Positions 60,530 to 64,000 of a stretch of DNA of 64,000 bases are shown here, piece by piece. This DNA comes from Chaetorhynchus papuensis. Its lineage: Eukaryota; Chordata; Aves; Passeriformes; Rhipiduridae. The first letter of the stretch is position 1. Each line of letters opens with the position of its first letter. Position numbers and translations under genes: made by a program. The stretch covers positions 1-64,000 of the forward strand of contig VWYX01000214.1 in the NCBI GenBank assembly GCA_013396525.1. The letters run 5' to 3'. The notes beneath the pieces were generated by a model that saw nothing but the letters and a program-made list of their open reading frames with translations, was not told where the DNA came from and made no database searches.

Positions 60530-62100
60530 ACATGAGCCATCTGCTTCTATTTTATTGATAAAAACCTGTACCAGCAGCATCCTCCATAACAAAATAAGAC
60601 TGTTTCTAAGGTGTGGACAGCTGTGTGTGTGCAGGGGTAGTTTCAGCCCAGAATTCTGCAGAACCTGGGTTTAATGCTGATTTTTTTTTTCCAGTCAGAT
60701 ATCATCAGACATTAGTATTCCTAACACAGCATATAATTAGCGAGAGGCAATATATTGTATGATCATGCACGTTAGCACTTAAGTAGAATAAAAATGTTTC
60801 ATTGTCAACTACATGAAAAGCTAAGAATAAACCCATACCAGTCTGCCAGTTGAATATCCAAACATCTTTTCCTTGTATTTTTCATCTTTATGTCACAGTT
60901 TTGCACTTCAGATAGCTCTTTCAATCCCATACCCAGCAAGGGAAACAGTGCTCACACCATCCCAGTGGCCTCTCACCAGCCAATATCAACAATTTATTCA
61001 CTGGATTCAAGGTACAGTTTTTAATGCAAATCTCTGAACTTTACAAAAGTGAATAGGACACATGAATTTGTTTCTTATAACCTTCACAGTATGAACAGTT
61101 CTCCCTTTATAGATTTATTCATCATAAAAATAATTCAACAATAAATGCAAGCTCTAGAAGATTTGCTTTTGCACCAACAGAAGTTACGGACCTGGCTTTT
61201 TTTGTTTTTCATTTGTCTCTACTGTTATTTTTTGAAGTATACAATTTTTAGATAAATTTTGTGCTTGGCCTGAGAATCTGTGGATGCTCATCCCTGGAAA
61301 TGTTCAAGGCCAGGTTGGATGGGGCTCTGAACAACATGCTCTAATGGGAGGTTGCATGGGGCTCTGAACAACATGCTCTAATGGGAGGTTGCACACGGCA
61401 GGGGGTTGGAACGAGATGGTCTTTAAGGTTCCTTCCAACCCAAACCATTCTGTGATTCTGTGATCTCAGGCTGGGAAAAGGGAGCTGAGATCTCCATTGC
61501 TCCGGGTGCTCCCTCAGCCACGGAGCTGAATCACTCCAAACACCAACCAGCTCTCTTTGCTGAGGAGATGACAACAGAGAAAGGAGAAAGATTAAAGGCA
61601 GATTATTCTACTAAACACCAGGAGGGAGGCACAGCAGGAGCTTCACAGCACTGTCCTGTGGCAACAAACCCCAGGAGTGATGTCTGTCCACCCACAAAGC
61701 TCCTGAGGGGAACGACTCCACGTCATGGAGCACAAGGAGGAAACAAGACAAGGACACAGCTCAGTGTCTACAGTGTCCAGCTGTGCCCGCAACAGCGAGA
61801 CAACAAAACCCTGCCAGAGATGGTATATTGTTCCAATATAGAAAGAAGTCAATACACACTAAAAATAACTTATTACACACCGTGTATTTAAATCAACAGT
61901 CAAATATACATCGAGATGTGCTTCATGCAAATGCCCCGCGGCACTGTGCCATAAAAAACACTTTTATATATACACACGCATATAAATGTCACACAATATT
62001 TAAATGCTAAGTCTACCAAATGATTACTTCATTTACTCTTCTTGACAAACAAAACTCTTTGCTGGGAAAAAGTCAATGAAGTTACAGCTGAGAACACAGC
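60530..62100 (-). other. AT-rich block, possible 3' UTR of a minus-strand gene beyond the right edge
   Basis: An abrupt change from GC-rich to AT-rich sequence coincides with a minus-strand AATAAA (TTTATT at 60551-60556), as at 41.16 kb. The CR1 fragment at 61284-61465 interrupts the block. No coding sequence is visible upstream of it (62.1-64 kb), so any such gene would have to continue outside the window. Confidence 0.2.
61284..61465 (+). mobile_element. CR1 LINE 3'-tail fragment with an internal 37-bp duplication
   Basis: CATCCCTGGAAATGTTCAAGGCCAGGTTGGATGGGGCTCTGAAC runs to GGGGTTGGAACGAGATGGTC and the terminal CATTCTGTGATTCTGTGA. Inside it, 61320-61356 is repeated exactly at 61357-61393 (37 bp head to tail). 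Identity of the two units shows the duplication is recent, much younger than the insertion. Confidence 0.93.
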
Positions 62101-64000
62101 CCAGCAAGACACAAACCATGGCAATGCCAGCAGAGGAGAGATGCAGTAGCAGTTTAATTGGAAAACTTGTGCTTGAGGTGCCACGTAGTGACAGCAAGAG
62201 ATCGGAGGACAGGTTTTATCCTGAGCACCATGAACATCAAATATTGCTACCAGGCACTGACCTGCCTTGGACCAGAACTCTGTAGATATTAATGAAAGGA
62301 TGGGAGATGCAGTGATGGAGACAGCGTGAAGGAAAAGCACACAGAAAGTGTTAATGAGACACAACAGGGATGAGGAAAGCTGACAAAATTATATGATTTT
62401 TTCCTAGTTGCTAATGAAGAGAGAAATTTGCAATGGTACCCTAAGCTTGAGAAACGAAGGGAAAGGGAAGTATTTGGCACAATGAAGTGCCTTCCCTGGA
62501 GGTCACAGCTAATTAATGGTTGTGGGGCCAGGAAGAATCCTGCTTTTGTGTGAACCCTGAATCCTTGTTCCTCACCCATGGTCAATATCAGATTTTTGTC
62601 TCTTGTTTCTCAGTAAGATCAGCCCACACTGGGAATGGCACTACAGGGGACAAACACCTCCAGAGTATTTGATGTCTATTTGATGTCCTCCGCTACAGCC
62701 AGAGGAAATACAAAAGCCAGGAGGAAACATTCTTAGCTCCTCACACCTGCAGCTGCCCAAGCAGCTGTGATTTCTGTTAGAGCAAAAAAATGTTCTTTCC
62801 AATTTCCTTGGGAGATGAGCGAGTCAGGTCTGAATGGATTTTCACAGGTCCCATCTGGCTTTTGTGTTTCTTCCCCAACTTTTTCCAACCCCAGCTGCCT
62901 AATGCTCACTCAACCCAGTGACCATACAGGTTTTTGGTGTGTGGGATCACACAGAATATCACAGCCTACCTGCATCACTGCCAAGCAGCAGTCTTCTGTC
63001 TGCTCCATCAGAATCCTCAGAGGATTCAGGGTTTTATGCTCCTGTGATGGGCAATATCCAAATCCTATGCAGGTTCCGAAATTAGGATCAAAAGAAGTCC
63101 CATCACTGGAATTTTGTCTGCCTTCTGCATGAATTAGGTTTTCCCTGCTCTGGGTGTGATGACCTGTCTAGTGACAGAGCTTTGTTCAGGTTGTTCAGCT
63201 CTGCAGAGAGATCTCAAAATTCATCCTCCCAGGACAAACTCTGGAGCAGAGTGGAGGGAAAACCACTTCAGCCTTCTGTTTTGGGGGAGCAGAACAGGGA
63301 GAGCCCAGCCCAGAGCTCTCCTCTTACCCCTTCACTTGTATAGAGGGTTTGTGTGGACAGGAGAGGCATTGTCATGCCAAAAGAGATGAATGGTATCTAC
63401 CAAGTTTTTTATTCAGGCTACAGTATTGACCTACATCTGCTTTATAAAGGTGAAAAAACATGGATAGCTGTGTGGGTTGAGCAGGAGCATCTTCCTGCTG
63501 CCAGCTGGCAAACAGCTTGGGGATTACAGCATGAGGATTAATAGCCTTTGTCATTTGTAAGTGCAGATGCTAACCTTACTCATATGACAGACTGATCTTC
63601 TTTGGATTCTGTGCCTGTTTGCTGTTCCAGAAAGATGACCTTGGGCTGCTGTGAGAGACAAAATATTTACACATTCATTTCTTAGTGCCCACAGCGTAGG
63701 CTGCAGGAAGGCACAGGCTCATTCTGCATTGAAAAAAAGCTGTATGCCTTCAGCAGATCTGGAGCTCAGGAGTCATGCAGAGAAACTGGGTTTCAGCTCA
63801 GGCTTGATGCCACTGCAGCCTGACTGTGCTGCTTTCTGGAGTAGGGAGTGAGCAAATTCCCAGCTCGACAGCAGCACGAGCACACCAAGAGCCTTCCCCT
63901 CCTGCCTCTCTCCCCCGCCACCACCTTCCCACCACTGCTTGGGGTTTTCATTTCTTGCATGACAGCTTGTTAAATCCTCACCAGATCCCAAATAAACACC
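62101..64000. other. intergenic, nothing recognised
   Basis: Unique sequence to the window edge. Frames below about 125 codons, none with a recognisable domain. Confidence 0.5.

Noticed and set aside
1..64000. CRISPR arrays, operons, phage or plasmid modules, rRNA clusters
   Set aside because: No regularly spaced repeats, no closely packed ORFs and no recognisable rRNA; the repeat content is that of a bird nuclear genome.

Overview
This is a vertebrate nuclear window, almost certainly from a bird. The evidence is the repeat content: at least nine copies of the 3' end of the avian CR1 LINE on both strands, and one nearly complete avian ERVL-type solo LTR. Introns are small and simple repeats are sparse. 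There are no bacterial-style operons, CRISPR arrays or rRNA genes, and I recognise no tRNA. One assembly gap of 425 N lies at 58669-59093. Most open reading frames are chance openings or read through CR1.

I recognise one protein-coding gene, on the minus strand. It is a relative of SERTAD4 (SERTA-domain transcriptional co-regulator family). Exon 3 (46310-45936) carries the SERTA domain, a short C-terminus and a TAA stop. An 82-bp intron (46392-46311) separates it from exon 2 (46509-46393), which carries the conserved YFKRKY segment. A CpG island at 53.1-54.1 kb holds a likely promoter and a candidate exon 1 ending in a GTGAGT donor at 53389. The gene differs from SERTAD4 as I remember it: the flanks of the SERTA core have diverged and the long C-terminal half is missing, so I call it a paralog. 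Immediately after the exon 2 acceptor there is a 5-bp tandem duplication (TGATC twice) that puts a TGA in the SERTA frame. One TGATC fewer would join exon 2 in frame to the exon 1 ORF. The gene is therefore either recently broken, polymorphic, misassembled at this point, or expressed in a way I cannot see.

Layout: 1-41 kb is intergenic-looking DNA with CR1 copies, the solo LTR at 7.1-7.7 kb, a small minisatellite, a GAAA microsatellite, a local duplicated segment at 27.4/28.05 kb, a perfect hairpin at 29.06 kb and two unusually long unassigned ORFs (2342-3436 and 35376-36296). 41.1-45.9 kb is AT-rich and could be the 3' UTR and downstream flank of the SERTAD4-like gene. 46.5-53.4 kb would be its intron 1, containing a CpG-rich patch and palindromic homeodomain-type sites that look regulatory. 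53.1-54.1 kb is the CpG-island promoter with a 12-bp tandem array of RFX X-box half-sites next to an inverted CCAAT box. 54-64 kb is intergenic, with two CR1 fragments, the N gap and an AT-rich block at 60.5-62.1 kb that may be the 3' end of another minus-strand gene lying beyond the right edge.

Exon calls rest on reading-frame continuity, splice signals and remembered family motifs; no database search was possible.
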